A stretch of 47,280 nt of DNA from NCBI GenBank assembly GCA_044867785.1, contig JBIOVM010000004.1:1-47280 (forward strand), given 5' to 3'. The stretch's first letter is position 1; every line of letters begins with the position of its first letter. This DNA comes from DASRDR01 sp044867785. GTDB taxonomy: Bacteria > Methylomirabilota > Methylomirabilia > Rokubacteriales > DASRDR01. Below are positions 1 through 8,544 of this stretch, one piece after another. The position numbers and the translations under genes are program-made. Below the pieces are notes generated by a model, which was not told the origin of the DNA, did not search any database, and worked only from the letters and a program-made list of their open reading frames with translations.

Positions 1-272
1 ATGACCTGACTGGTCGACGCCAACTCCGGGAGCACGAGGCTTAGGACGTGGTTCCCCTCGGCGCGACCGGCCGGCCCAGTTTGTATGCTGTTCACAACTT
101 GCGCCTCGCGCTCATGGATGGTGAAAGCTTGATGCCGTCCGCGTCAGGTTCCGCCGCCCGAGAAGGTGATGGCGCGTGACAACTCGCGAAGAGCAGCGTG
201 CTAGCCTTTCGGCCAGAATAGGCCAGGACGCTGGCGGCGGCGGCCCCAGTCCGTACGTCACCCGCCGTCAAC

Positions 273-788
273 TCAGCGTCGCGTGTCGAACGGCGCCTGC
301 GGTTCGTAGTCATAGCGCACGAGCCACCATCGGCCATCGCGGCGCGCAAACATCCAGAAATCGCGGTAGTAGTGGTCACGACCCCACCCGTGAAATCGCT
401 GGTTGATCTCGACGAGTGCGGATCCGTTGACGATGTAGATCCGGTGGATGCGGTCGTCGAACTCGACCCGACCGAGCTTCGGATCGGCAAAGGCGCCGAG
501 AGCTTCGGCGCGCACACCGGCGACGTCGATCATCCGCGCCGAGTCGTTCCACGCGCGCTGGACCGCGTCGGGCGCGTAGGCGGCAAGGATCTGCTCGACG
601 TCCTTCCGCTCCCACCCCTCGGCGACCGCCCGGACCAGCCGGAGGATCGCCGCTTCGTCGCGGCTTCTCGGAACATAGTCCCGCACCCGTACACCAGTGG
701 TGTGCTCGGCTGACCCGGTGTTCGTGGCAATCGCACCAAGGGTCAGGGCCGCCACGAGCGTCGCCACTGGGCCGATTCTCTCAGTCAC
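273..788 (-). CDS. Exported SnoaL/NTF2-like protein
   Basis: 171 aa with a GTG start and an AAAGGA-type ribosome site about 8 nt upstream. Residues 1-27 look like a signal peptide (TERIGP, then a hydrophobic Ala/Leu/Thr stretch). The rest has the cystatin/NTF2-like pattern: a helix with a DEAAILRLVRA...W..KD..ILAAYAPDA motif, then strands ending in a Trp-rich segment (RDFWMFARRDGRWWLVRYDYEP). This fold is used by SnoaL-like cyclases, ketosteroid isomerases and many calcium/calmodulin kinase association-like domains of unknown role; no catalytic set is obvious, so no reaction is assigned. It stands alone, convergent with nothing on the left edge. Fold assignment is fairly secure, function unknown. 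Confidence 0.75.
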   Translation of the reverse strand: MTERIGPVATLVAALTLGAIATNTGSAEHTTGVRVRDYVPRSRDEAAILRLVRAVAEGWERKDVEQILAAYAPDAVQRAWNDSARMIDVAGVRAEALGAFADPKLGRVEFDDRIHRIYIVNGSALVEINQRFHGWGRDHYYRDFWMFARRDGRWWLVRYDYEPQAPFDTRR

Positions 789-991
789 GGCAGGATCCTT
801 TCCGGCAGATCGGCGTCACGACATCCGTCGTGACCGCGGCGTGACCCGCGCCTCGTGCCCGTATCGTCGCCAACGATAACGCTCCACCTGGCGGGCAGTG
901 ATCCCGACCCGGAGTGATCAGGTGCGGCGCAGGCCTTCAGGTCCAGCCACCCCCGCGTGGGCTGGTGGGACTGGACTCCTGGCTGCGCCGC

Positions 992-1465
992 CTACTTGAG
1001 GGCGTCGGCGCCGGCCAGGGCAATGGCCTCGTCTACCTGGGGCGTGTCGCCGCTGACCCCGATCGCCCCGATCACCTTCCCATCGAGCCGGATCGGGACC
1101 CCGCCTTGGAGCGGGGTGCTGTCGGCCAGGGCGAGGGCCGCAATCCGGCCCGCCCGGATCTGCTCCTCGAACTCGCGGCTCGGCCGTCGATAGATGGCCG
1201 CCGTGCGAGCCTTGCCGATCCCGACGTTGACACTCGCCACCTGGGTATCGTCGAGACGATGCAGCAGGATCAGATGGCCGCCGTCGTCCACGACCGCGAT
1301 GACGACACCAACGCCCTTGGCCCGGGCGGCGTCAGCCGCCACGGCGGCGATCCTCTGGGCGGCGGCGAATGACAGCACCTTCTTGTCGAGCGCTTGGGCA
1401 ACAGCGCTCGACGCCATGGGCAGGAGCATGGCGAGACTGATCGCGAGTCCCCGAATGATCTCCAT
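992..1465 (-). CDS. Exported HbpS/GlcG-like (heme-binding) protein
   Basis: 157 aa. A signal peptide (about residues 1-24, ending AVAQA) precedes a single HbpS/GlcG domain: the VIAVVDDGGHLILLHRLDD strand-turn, the GIGKARTAA helix, and the TPLQGGVPIRLDGKVIGAIGVSGD core are hallmarks. Family members bind heme or corrinoid-like ligands (HbpS of Streptomyces) or occur beside glycolate oxidase (GlcG). ATG is preceded by GGAGGGGG. It is closely similar in pattern to the N-terminal domain of the 2346-3218 gene, so the two are paralogues. It is divergent from the 1823 gene. The actual ligand is not visible from sequence. Confidence 0.85.
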   Translation of the reverse strand: MEIIRGLAISLAMLLPMASSAVAQALDKKVLSFAAAQRIAAVAADAARAKGVGVVIAVVDDGGHLILLHRLDDTQVASVNVGIGKARTAAIYRRPSREFEEQIRAGRIAALALADSTPLQGGVPIRLDGKVIGAIGVSGDTPQVDEAIALAGADALK

Positions 1466-1822
1466 GTGACCCCCTCCACCAAGCCCTCGGGCTCGATCCC
1501 AGACGTCTTCAGGCTCCCTGGGCAGCTCACGGACACCCCGACTCCCTCTGGACGTCGCTTCTACGGATCAGACACACCGACGCCTCCGACCGGTTCGCCC
1601 GCGGGTCGGGCGTACAAGACAGGTGAACGCTGTGACGCGCGGCCCGGGGGCCGCCGCGATGGCCGACCGTGATGGTGGGGCAGCGTCGGAGTCGTCGTGA
1701 CGGGTGCGCAGCGAGGGGTGCAGCGCGCTCACACGGGCAGCGCGAACCCTGGCTCCCGGGTGGCGTATCTAACCGGCAGCAGCGGCCGAGGCGCAGATCA
1801 CCACTCACAAGGAGGATGTCGT
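1466..1822. other. Divergent intergenic region
   Basis: About 357 nt separating the minus-strand HbpS-like gene from the plus-strand DM13-like gene; both promoters must lie here. Apart from the two Shine-Dalgarno sites at its ends I see no convincing gene, clear promoter hexamer pair or large repeat. Confidence 0.5.
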
Positions 1823-2233
1823 ATGGCTCGTCTTCGTCAGAACCGTTCGCTCCCCGTGGCGCTCCTGTCGGCGCTCGTCGTCGTCGGGCTGAGCGTCACC
1901 GCCGGCTTCGCGGCCGACATGACCACGCCCTTCGCGGGCAAGGCCGTCAACGGCGGAACCGTGACCCACGAGATGCAGGGGGGCAAGCACGTCCTCACGG
2001 TCTCCGGCGACTTCAAGGTGCCCGGTTCGCCGGACCCGCACTGGCAGGTCATCGACACCAAGGGAAACGCGTACCTGCTGAACCGGCTGACCCTCAAGGA
2101 CGACAAGATCAACAGGTCGATCACGCTCCCGGCCTACATCCCGGACGTCGCGAAGGTCCAGATGTGGTGCGCGTGGGCGGAGGTCGTGCTCGGCGAGGCG
2201 TCGTTCGCCAAGCCGGTCGCGATGATGAAGTAG
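1823..2233 (+). CDS. Exported DM13-like domain protein
   Basis: 136 aa from the ATG that follows AAGGAGG (1809-1815); upstream in-frame codons are rejected because this site is so strong. A signal peptide (about 1-29, ending GFAA) is followed by one compact domain: GTVTHEMQGGKHVLTVSGDF, a PDPHWQVID strand and a VQMWCAWAEVVLGEASF end. The single Cys after Trp and the following L-G-x-A are the signature end of DM13 domains, thought to bind cofactors or transfer electrons in exported proteins. No partner redox protein is directly adjacent. A nested hairpin follows the gene. Domain call moderately secure; redox role is inference. Confidence 0.7.
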   Translation: MARLRQNRSLPVALLSALVVVGLSVTAGFAADMTTPFAGKAVNGGTVTHEMQGGKHVLTVSGDFKVPGSPDPHWQVIDTKGNAYLLNRLTLKDDKINRSITLPAYIPDVAKVQMWCAWAEVVLGEASFAKPVAMMK

Positions 2234-2251
2234 AGCGTCATCCGGCGTCGG

Positions 2252-2303
2252 CCGGTCGCGTTCCGAGCCTTCGGGGTTCCGGGCTCGGCCGGCCGGCGAC
2301 CGG
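2252..2303 (+). terminator. Nested stem-loop after DM13-like gene
   Basis: An outer arm CCGGTCGC (2252-2259) pairs with GCGACCGG (2296-2303) and an inner arm CCGAGCC (2263-2269) pairs with GGCTCGG (2282-2288). It lies between the stop at 2233 and the next start at 2346. There is no T-run, so it may be a weak terminator, an attenuator or an mRNA-stabilising hairpin. Confidence 0.5.
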
Positions 2304-2345
2304 AGTCGCCCAGCTCAAACGATCGGACTCGGGGAGGACGTCACC

Positions 2346-3218
2346 ATGAAATGGCTGGCGAGCATCATAGCGGCCGCGTTGACCGTCGCCTGGGCCGGCA
2401 CCGGCCAGGCCCAGGTGGTGGAGAAGAAGGCGCTGACCCTCGAAGGGGCACGGCAGATCATCGCGACCGCGATCGGCGAGGCCCGGCGGCTCCGGGCCCC
2501 CGGTGGGGTCATCGCGATCGTCGACGACGGCGGGAACCTCATGGCGCTCGAGCGACTGGACGGGACGTTCGCCGCGGGCGCGAACATCTCGATCGGCAAG
2601 GCACGGACGGCCGCCCTCTTCAAGCGGCCCACCCGGGCGTTCGAGGACATCATCAAGAACGGCCGGACGGCGATGGTGGCCCTGCCGGACTTCACGCCGC
2701 TCCAGGGCGGGATCCCGATCGTGGTCGGCGAAGAGGTCGTCGGCGGCATCGGCGTGAGTGGCGCGGCGAGCGCCCAGCAGGACGAGGAGCTCGCGCTGGC
2801 GGGCGCCGCGGCGGCCAAGACCCTCAAGCTCGGGATGGCCGGGACGGAGACGTCTCGCAAGGTCACGGTCATCGACAGCCAGATGGTGGCCACGGGGTTC
2901 CAGAAGGGCGCGGTCCTCGTGAACATGGGCAACTACATGGTCCATGCCAGCCATCGGGAGATGGACGGCGTCGCCGAGATCCACACGCTCGACACCGATC
3001 TGATCTACATGCTGGACGGCTCGGCCACGTTCACCACGGGCGGCAGCGTCCCCGACGCGAAGCCGATCGAGCCGAACGAGCTCCGCGGCTCGACCATCGT
3101 CGGCGGGGAGAGCCGCCGGATCGTGAAGGGCGACGTGGTCGTGGTCCCCGCCGGCGTTCCGCACATGTTCACGAACGTGCAGGGGCCGCTGAACTACTAC
3201 GTGGTGAAGGTCCGCTGA
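2346..3218 (+). CDS. Exported HbpS-like domain fused to a cupin
   Basis: 290 aa. Signal peptide about 1-23 (GTGQAQ). Residues 25-160 are an HbpS/GlcG domain (VIAIVDDGGNLMALERLDG; SIGKARTAA; TPLQGGIPIVVGEEVVGGIGVSG). Residues 170-290 are a cupin barrel: an H-x2-H-x5-AEIH segment, TDLIYMLDGSATF, then GDVVVVPAGVPHMF, the second cupin motif with a metal-type His. The fusion joins a putative heme or cofactor binder to a small-molecule barrel in the periplasm. Start is supported by GGAGG at 2335-2339. The next gene follows after 35 nt, suggesting an operon with the SMP-30 gene. Domain calls strong; joint function unknown. Confidence 0.85.
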   Translation: MKWLASIIAAALTVAWAGTGQAQVVEKKALTLEGARQIIATAIGEARRLRAPGGVIAIVDDGGNLMALERLDGTFAAGANISIGKARTAALFKRPTRAFEDIIKNGRTAMVALPDFTPLQGGIPIVVGEEVVGGIGVSGAASAQQDEELALAGAAAAKTLKLGMAGTETSRKVTVIDSQMVATGFQKGAVLVNMGNYMVHASHREMDGVAEIHTLDTDLIYMLDGSATFTTGGSVPDAKPIEPNELRGSTIVGGESRRIVKGDVVVVPAGVPHMFTNVQGPLNYYVVKVR

Positions 3219-3253
3219 CGCGCGAGCCCGCCCGTCTCGAGAGGAGGGGTCCC

Positions 3254-4888
3254 ATGCGAGCACGAGCCCGACTCGGTCCGGTCCTGACGATGGTCATCCT
3301 GGCCGTGACGCCGTTCGGGGCGGCGGCGCAAATCACCGTCGATGGGCCTGCCGCGCGGCCCGCGGCGATCATCAACCTCGCCACCGAGGAGGGCGTCCGG
3401 CTCGTCAAGGGGCAGTGGCGGTACAGCGACGTCCAGATCGTCGAGGTGGAGCACCGGGGCCCCGGCCCGGACCTTCGGCCCTCCGGCCCCCCGAACCGGA
3501 CCTACGACATCACCCCCCACGCCGGGGCCGCGGACTTCGACGACTCGGCGTGGGCGGCGCTGCCCGCCTCGCAGCTCGGGGCGCGCAGAGGCAACGGGCG
3601 GCTCAGCTTCAACTGGTACCGGATCAAGGTGACCATCCCCGACCGGGTCGGACCCTTCGACCCCGCCGGCTCGACCGTCGTCTTCGAGATCGTCGTCGAC
3701 GACTACGCCGAGGTGTGGGTGGACGGGAACCTGCCGATCGTGCTCGGTCAAACGGGGGGTCCCCTGGTCAAGGGCTTCAACGCCCCCAACCGCGTCGTGC
3801 TGGGACGGGCCGTCCGGCCGGGCCAGCAGTTCCAGCTCGCCGTCTTCGGCATGAACGGCCCCGTGTCGAATCCGCCGGGGAACTTCATCTGGGTCCGGTC
3901 GGCCACCTTGGACTTCTACACGCCCGGCCAGGCCGGGCGGATTCAGGAGGTCCGCAGCGAGATCATCCGGCGAGACCCGGCGCTCGACGCCATCATCCCG
4001 GCGTCGGCCAAGCTCGAGAAGGTGGCGGACGGGTTCCTCTTCACCGAGGGGCCGGTGTGGGTTCCCCGGACCCCGACCACCGAGGGGCATCTCCTGTTCA
4101 GCGATCCGAACGCCAACACGATCTACCGTTGGGCGCCGGACGGCCAGGTCTCGGTGTTCCGGACGAAGAGCGGCTATGCCGGGATAGATGTCGGCGAGTA
4201 TGGACAGCCGGGCTCGAACGGCCTCACACTCGACCGCGACGGCCGGCTGACGATCAACGAGCACGGCAACCGGCGGGTGACCCGACTCGAGAAGACGGGC
4301 GCGCTGACGGTCCTCGCGGATCGGTACCAGGGGAAGCGGCTGAACAGTCCGAACGACCTCGTCTACCGGTCCGACGGCGCCCTCTACTTCACCGACCCGC
4401 CGTTCGGGCTGCCGAAGTTCGCCGACGATCCGCGGAAGGAGCTCCCGTTCAGCGGGATCTTCTGCCTGATCAACGGGGAGCTGAAGCTGGTCAACACGGA
4501 CCTGTCCGGCCCGAACGGCCTCGCGTTCTCCCCAGACGAGCGGTATCTCTACGTGGGCAACTGGGATCCGCAGAAGAAGGTCGTCATGCGGTACGAGGTC
4601 CAGCCGGACGGGGGCCTGGCCAACGGCCGCGTCCTCTTCGACATGACCCGCGCGCCGGGCGAGGACGCCCTCGACGGCATCAAGGTCGACCAGCGCGGCA
4701 ACCTCTACGTCTCGGGACCCGGCGGGCTTTGGATCCTCTCACCGGAGGGCAAGCACCTCGGCACGCTCAAGGGACCCGAGCACCCGCACAACCTGGCCTG
4801 GGGCGACGACGACGGCCGGACCCTCTACCTGGCGGCGCAGACCGGGCTCTACCGGATCCGGCTGAGCGTGAGTGGCGCCCGCCCCTGA
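3254..4888 (+). CDS. Exported SMP-30/gluconolactonase-like propeller with extra N-terminal beta domain
   Basis: 544 aa from the ATG after GAGGAGGGG. Signal peptide about 1-25. Residues 40-220 form an unusual beta-rich domain (SFNWYRIKVTIP, FEIVVDDYAEVWVDGNLP) resembling a galactose-binding jelly-roll. Residues 245-544 are an SMP-30/gluconolactonase six-bladed propeller with FTEGPVW, NSPNDLVY, GSNGLTLD and LDGIKVD motifs; Glu of EGPVW, Asn of SPND and Asp of DGIKVD are the usual divalent-metal ligands. Family enzymes hydrolyse lactones such as gluconolactone. Glucose oxidation genes elsewhere in the window make a sugar lactone substrate plausible, but this is inference. A shorter paralogue follows at 5133. 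Confidence 0.85.
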   Translation: MRARARLGPVLTMVILAVTPFGAAAQITVDGPAARPAAIINLATEEGVRLVKGQWRYSDVQIVEVEHRGPGPDLRPSGPPNRTYDITPHAGAADFDDSAWAALPASQLGARRGNGRLSFNWYRIKVTIPDRVGPFDPAGSTVVFEIVVDDYAEVWVDGNLPIVLGQTGGPLVKGFNAPNRVVLGRAVRPGQQFQLAVFGMNGPVSNPPGNFIWVRSATLDFYTPGQAGRIQEVRSEIIRRDPALDAIIPASAKLEKVADGFLFTEGPVWVPRTPTTEGHLLFSDPNANTIYRWAPDGQVSVFRTKSGYAGIDVGEYGQPGSNGLTLDRDGRLTINEHGNRRVTRLEKTGALTVLADRYQGKRLNSPNDLVYRSDGALYFTDPPFGLPKFADDPRKELPFSGIFCLINGELKLVNTDLSGPNGLAFSPDERYLYVGNWDPQKKVVMRYEVQPDGGLANGRVLFDMTRAPGEDALDGIKVDQRGNLYVSGPGGLWILSPEGKHLGTLKGPEHPHNLAWGDDDGRTLYLAAQTGLYRIRLSVSGARP

Positions 4889-4899
4889 TCGAGCCGAGC

Positions 4900-5085
4900 G
4901 TGCCGACCCTGGACGAGATCACACGGGCCGAAGACGTTGACCGCCGCGGCCGGGGCTCCGACGTGAGCCGGGTGCGACTGCAGTGGTGCGAGGCCTGTCG
5001 AGAGTCGCACGCATGGTGTGACGCCTGCGGCTCGCTGAGCTGCCCGCACGTGCTCACAGTGGTCACCATGCCACGCCGCGCCTGA
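4900..5085 (+). CDS. Possible tiny Cys-rich (zinc-ribbon-like) protein
   Basis: A GTG-started frame of 61 aa between the two SMP-30 genes. It contains CEAC-x6-CDAC-x4-CPH, i.e. two CxxC pairs plus a C-P-H, a spacing compatible with a small zinc-binding knuckle. No strong ribosome site is visible and it starts 12 nt after the upstream stop. It could be a real small protein or chance coding in GC-rich DNA. No function is proposed. Confidence 0.25.
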   Translation: MPTLDEITRAEDVDRRGRGSDVSRVRLQWCEACRESHAWCDACGSLSCPHVLTVVTMPRRA

Positions 5086-5132
5086 CACCGCATGGCGCAC
5101 GACCGGCCCTCACCCGGGTGTGGAGGCCGACC

Positions 5133-6164
5133 ATGAGGCGGAGGATCCTGCGCACCGTCGTGATGGCATCGTTGAGCCTGGTCCTGCCGCTCACATCGAG
5201 CGCGCCCGCCCAGTCTCCCGGCCCGACTGGCCCCGGGGGCCGGATCGTCCGGCTCGACCCACGCATGGATCGCCTGGTGCCGCCCGGCGCCGGGCTGGAG
5301 AAGGTCGCCGATGGCTTCACGTGGGTGGAAGGGCCGGTGTGGGACCGGCGTGCCGGCCACTTGCTCGTCTCGGACATTCCGAAGAATGCCGTGTACCGAT
5401 GGGCGCCCGGATCCGGGGTGTGCCTCTTCCTCACGCCGAGCGGGTACACGGGCGTCGCGCCCTTTGCCGGGCGTGAGCCAGGGCCGAACGGTCTCGCGTT
5501 CGACCCGCGGAGGCGGCTCGAGCTCGCCGAGCATGGCGACCGACGGATCGCGCGGCTCGAGCCGGACGGTCGCAAGACGACCCTCGTCGATCGGTACCAG
5601 GGACGGCGCCTCAACAGCCCGAACGACCTCGTGTTCACGTCGAACGGGAACGTGTACTTCACGGACCCGCCTTTCGGGCTCCCGAAGGCGTTCGACGATC
5701 CGGCGAAGGAGCTCCCGTTCAGCGGCGTGTTCCGCCTCGCCACTGAGGGGCAGGTCACGCTCCTGACCAGCGAGCTCCGCGCCCCCAACGGGCTCGCGTT
5801 CTCGCCGGACGAGCGGGTCCTCTACGTCTCGAACGCCGATCGGGCCCGCGCCGTGTGGATGGCGTACGACGTCCGGGAGGACGGGAGCCTCGGTCCCGGC
5901 CGTGTGTTCTTCGACGCCACCGGGCGGGCCCAGACCCTGAAGGGGGCGCCGGACGGCATGAAAGCGGACCGAGACGGCCATCTGTTCGCCGCGGGGCCGG
6001 GCGGCATCTACGTCCTCGCGCCCGATGGCACGCACCTGGGAAGTCTCGAGACGGGCGGCGTCGTCTCGAACGTCGCCTGGGGGGAGGACGGCTCCGTCCT
6101 CTACGTCACGGGCGACACCGCGCTCTATCGCATCCGGCTCTCGACCCGAGGGGCCGGCTTCTAG
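5133..6164 (+). CDS. Exported SMP-30/gluconolactonase-like lactonase
   Basis: 343 aa from the ATG at 5133, 6 nt after GGAGG; a GTG five codons upstream is possible but less well placed. Signal peptide about 1-25 (TSSAPAQ). The rest is a complete six-bladed SMP-30 propeller: TWVEGPVWD, GPNGLAFD, RLNSPNDLVF, FTDPPFGLPK and DGMKAD, with the Glu/Asn/Asp metal ligands present. It is a clear paralogue of the C-terminal half of 3254-4888, without the N-terminal beta domain. Likely a periplasmic lactonase acting on sugar or related lactones. Confidence 0.88.
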   Translation: MRRRILRTVVMASLSLVLPLTSSAPAQSPGPTGPGGRIVRLDPRMDRLVPPGAGLEKVADGFTWVEGPVWDRRAGHLLVSDIPKNAVYRWAPGSGVCLFLTPSGYTGVAPFAGREPGPNGLAFDPRRRLELAEHGDRRIARLEPDGRKTTLVDRYQGRRLNSPNDLVFTSNGNVYFTDPPFGLPKAFDDPAKELPFSGVFRLATEGQVTLLTSELRAPNGLAFSPDERVLYVSNADRARAVWMAYDVREDGSLGPGRVFFDATGRAQTLKGAPDGMKADRDGHLFAAGPGGIYVLAPDGTHLGSLETGGVVSNVAWGEDGSVLYVTGDTALYRIRLSTRGAGF

Positions 6165-6399
6165 CCCCGGAGGACAGGAGCGGCGGCCCGCACCCAGCGG
6201 CTCGGGAGCAAACCCGGGCGGCATCGAGGCCCGGATTTCACGCGACTGTGACACTCCGCCGGTAGCGCCGCGGTAGGGTCCTGCCCGAGAGGCCGACGAT
6301 GCGACGGGACGGGCGGCGACGTGAGGTGAGCGGCTCGCTTGGCCCGAACCTCCACGACGTCTCGTCACGTCGAACGACACGGCACGGAACGATCCCGCG

Positions 6400-7104
6400 G
6401 TGGAGCCCGCTCTGCCGCGAGGCAAGTGTCGAGCCCAGAAGGAGGCCTTCGATGTCCCGATTCCCTGGGCAGGGGCACTCGTCGGGGTGGGCACGCTGAT
6501 CAAGCTCTACCCGCTCCTCCTGCTGGCGGCCGTGACGCCCCGGCGACCGGCGCGCACGCTCGGCGCGTGCGCGGCCGTGCTCATGGTGGGCTATGCCCTC
6601 CACGTCGGCGACGGCGCGAGCGCGCTCGGCTCGCTCGGCCGCTACCTCCACGTGGAGGACACGAACGGGGTCCTCCGGACCGTGCTCGCGGCACTCCTGA
6701 CCCCGCTCGGCGCCCCGGGGCGCGAGTTGGCCCGGGGCCTGCCCCTCCTGGCGCTCGGGGGCGTCCTCGTCGCCGTCGGTGCGAGCGCCCGGGGTCGAGG
6801 TGCGCCGGTCTCGCGGTGCGGCGTCTGGGTCACCGGCGCCTATCTCCTGGCGGTCCCGAACCTCTTCCCCTGGTACGCGATGTGGATCGTGCCGGTCCTG
6901 GCGGTCGCGCCGGTGTGGCCGTGGCTCTACCTCACGTGCGCAGTGACCCTCGTGTACGTCGTCCTCGCCGAGCCCATACTCCGGATCCCGGCGTGGGTCA
7001 CCGCGACGGAGTTCGTGCCGCTGGCGCTCGGCCTGCTCATCGCTGCGGTACGAGGTGGCGGCGCAGATGCCAGGCTCCGCGCCCCCGATCGCGCCGGGTG
7101 TTGA
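6400..7104 (+). pseudogene. 5'-truncated GT87-like membrane glycosyltransferase
   Basis: 234 codons from a GTG. It is highly hydrophobic with about six membrane segments. The segment GTLIKLYPLLLLAA and later PNLFPWYAMWIVPVL resemble the second half of DUF2029/GT87 polyprenol-dependent mannosyltransferases. Family members are usually about 400 aa and carry an N-terminal catalytic loop Asp with several earlier membrane segments; none of this is found upstream in any frame. No good ribosome site precedes the start. I read it as the surviving 3' half of a gene, although expression of a short membrane protein cannot be excluded. Confidence 0.55.
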
Positions 7105-7127
7105 GGGGGGTCAGGCTGCGGATCGGC

Positions 7128-8543
7128 TTAGCGGGCCGCGCCCAGGAGCTCCGCCCACCGAGCGGCGGGCATCGCCCGTGCCAGCTCGGCGACGCGGGGG
7201 TCGAACTGCTTCCCCGCTTCCTCACGCACGACCATGAGCGCCTCTTCGACTGAGCGGGCTTCCCGGTGCGGCCGGTCGTGGGTCATGGCATCGAGAGCGT
7301 CGACCACCGCGAAGATCCGCGCCGTGAGGGGGATCGCGTCCTCGCGCAGGCCGCGCGGGTAGCCGTTCCCGTCCCACCGCTCGTGGTGCGCCCCGACGAC
7401 GTCGAGCGCGGGGGTCAGGAGCGGGACCGACTCTAGGATCTCGACCCCCGCCAGGGGATGCTGTTCGACCCCCCGGCGCTCGTCCGGGTCGAGCGGACCC
7501 GGCTTCCGCAGCACCGCCTCGGGCGTCCGGATCTCGCCGATGTCGTGCAGCAGCCCCCCCAGCTCGAGCGCCTCACGCTGGGCGAGGGGGAGCCCGAGGG
7601 GCTCCGCCAGAACCACCGCGGCTCGGGCCACGCGCCGGAGTGCGCCCGGCTCGCCCCCGCGGGCTTCGAGGGCGCGAACCAGAACGTCGACCATGCTGTG
7701 ATTCGACACGGCGAGTCGCTCGACCATCAGGTGAAACACGTTGCCGAGCATCCCGACCTCGTCGCGTGAAGGTACCCGGGCCCGGGCGGTGAGGTCCCCC
7801 TCCACGACGCTCCGAGCGACGGCCGCCAGCTGGGCCACCGGCCCGGTGATGCGCTGCGCGACGAGGACGCCGGCCACCGCCGCGAGGACGCCGCCGGCGA
7901 GGAGGTGCCAGAGGAGCCGTCGACGCGCCTCCGCCAGCTGAGCCAGATAGACATCCACCTTGTAGTCCACCTCCAGGACGGCGAGGGTCTGGCCGTCCGC
8001 GCCCTTGACCGGCGCGAAGGCCGTGAGCCAGGTGCCGCTCTGGTTCTCGTAGATCGGCGTCGTCGTCGGCACGCCCTGGCCGAAGGCGCGCTCCAGGGCG
8101 GGGATCAGCTCCGGCACGAGCGGGTATGGCTCGCCGGGCAGACCCGGGCCCCGGCTCGTGACGACGAAGCGGGCCCGGCGCGCGGACGGCTCGTAGTCGC
8201 TCAACGTGTAGATGGGCGTTTCGACCTGGTTGGCGTCCTGGATCGCGGCCAGCATCCGCCGCAGGTACCGGTACGCCTCGGAGTCGGTCGTCCGCGTCAG
8301 CTGCACCTCGAGGTGGAGCGCGGGATCGACGAGGAGGGCGCCGGTCCGCGCGATGTTGAGCAGGAGCGCCCCCAGGGACGCGCGGATCGCGGCGGCCTGC
8401 GCGCGATACTGGAGGCCGCCGCTGGTGAGGATCGCCACCGCCGTCACGGCGACGAAGGCAGCCCCGAGCCGCCAGCCGAGGCGCCGCCAGAGGGGCAGCC
8501 GCCGGGCGCGCGAGAACGCGGGCTCGTGTGTTCGCTTCATCAT
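7128..8543 (-). CDS. Membrane sensor with HAMP and HD-GYP c-di-GMP phosphodiesterase domain
   Basis: 471 aa from the ATG 2 nt after the NDH-2 stop, with GGGAG just upstream inside that gene's end. A TM segment (about 26-44), an extracytoplasmic sensor region (about 45-205) and a second TM (about 207-230) are followed by HAMP (RITGPVAQLAAVARSVVEGDLTARA) and a C-terminal HD-GYP domain. The latter shows GGLLHDIGEI, EQHPLAGVEIL, GAHHERWDGNGYPRGL and FAVVDALDAMT: the HD pair, the GYP triplet and downstream His/Asp ligands are all present, so active hydrolysis of cyclic-di-GMP is expected. It is translationally linked to the NDH-2 gene, suggesting a redox- or respiration-linked signal. Confidence 0.9.
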   Translation of the reverse strand: MMKRTHEPAFSRARRLPLWRRLGWRLGAAFVAVTAVAILTSGGLQYRAQAAAIRASLGALLLNIARTGALLVDPALHLEVQLTRTTDSEAYRYLRRMLAAIQDANQVETPIYTLSDYEPSARRARFVVTSRGPGLPGEPYPLVPELIPALERAFGQGVPTTTPIYENQSGTWLTAFAPVKGADGQTLAVLEVDYKVDVYLAQLAEARRRLLWHLLAGGVLAAVAGVLVAQRITGPVAQLAAVARSVVEGDLTARARVPSRDEVGMLGNVFHLMVERLAVSNHSMVDVLVRALEARGGEPGALRRVARAAVVLAEPLGLPLAQREALELGGLLHDIGEIRTPEAVLRKPGPLDPDERRGVEQHPLAGVEILESVPLLTPALDVVGAHHERWDGNGYPRGLREDAIPLTARIFAVVDALDAMTHDRPHREARSVEEALMVVREEAGKQFDPRVAELARAMPAARWAELLGAAR

Positions 8544-8544
8544 T

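Noticed and set aside
4767..6503. 578-codon open frame on the minus strand
   Set aside because: Antisense shadow of the second SMP-30 gene with no protein-like pattern.
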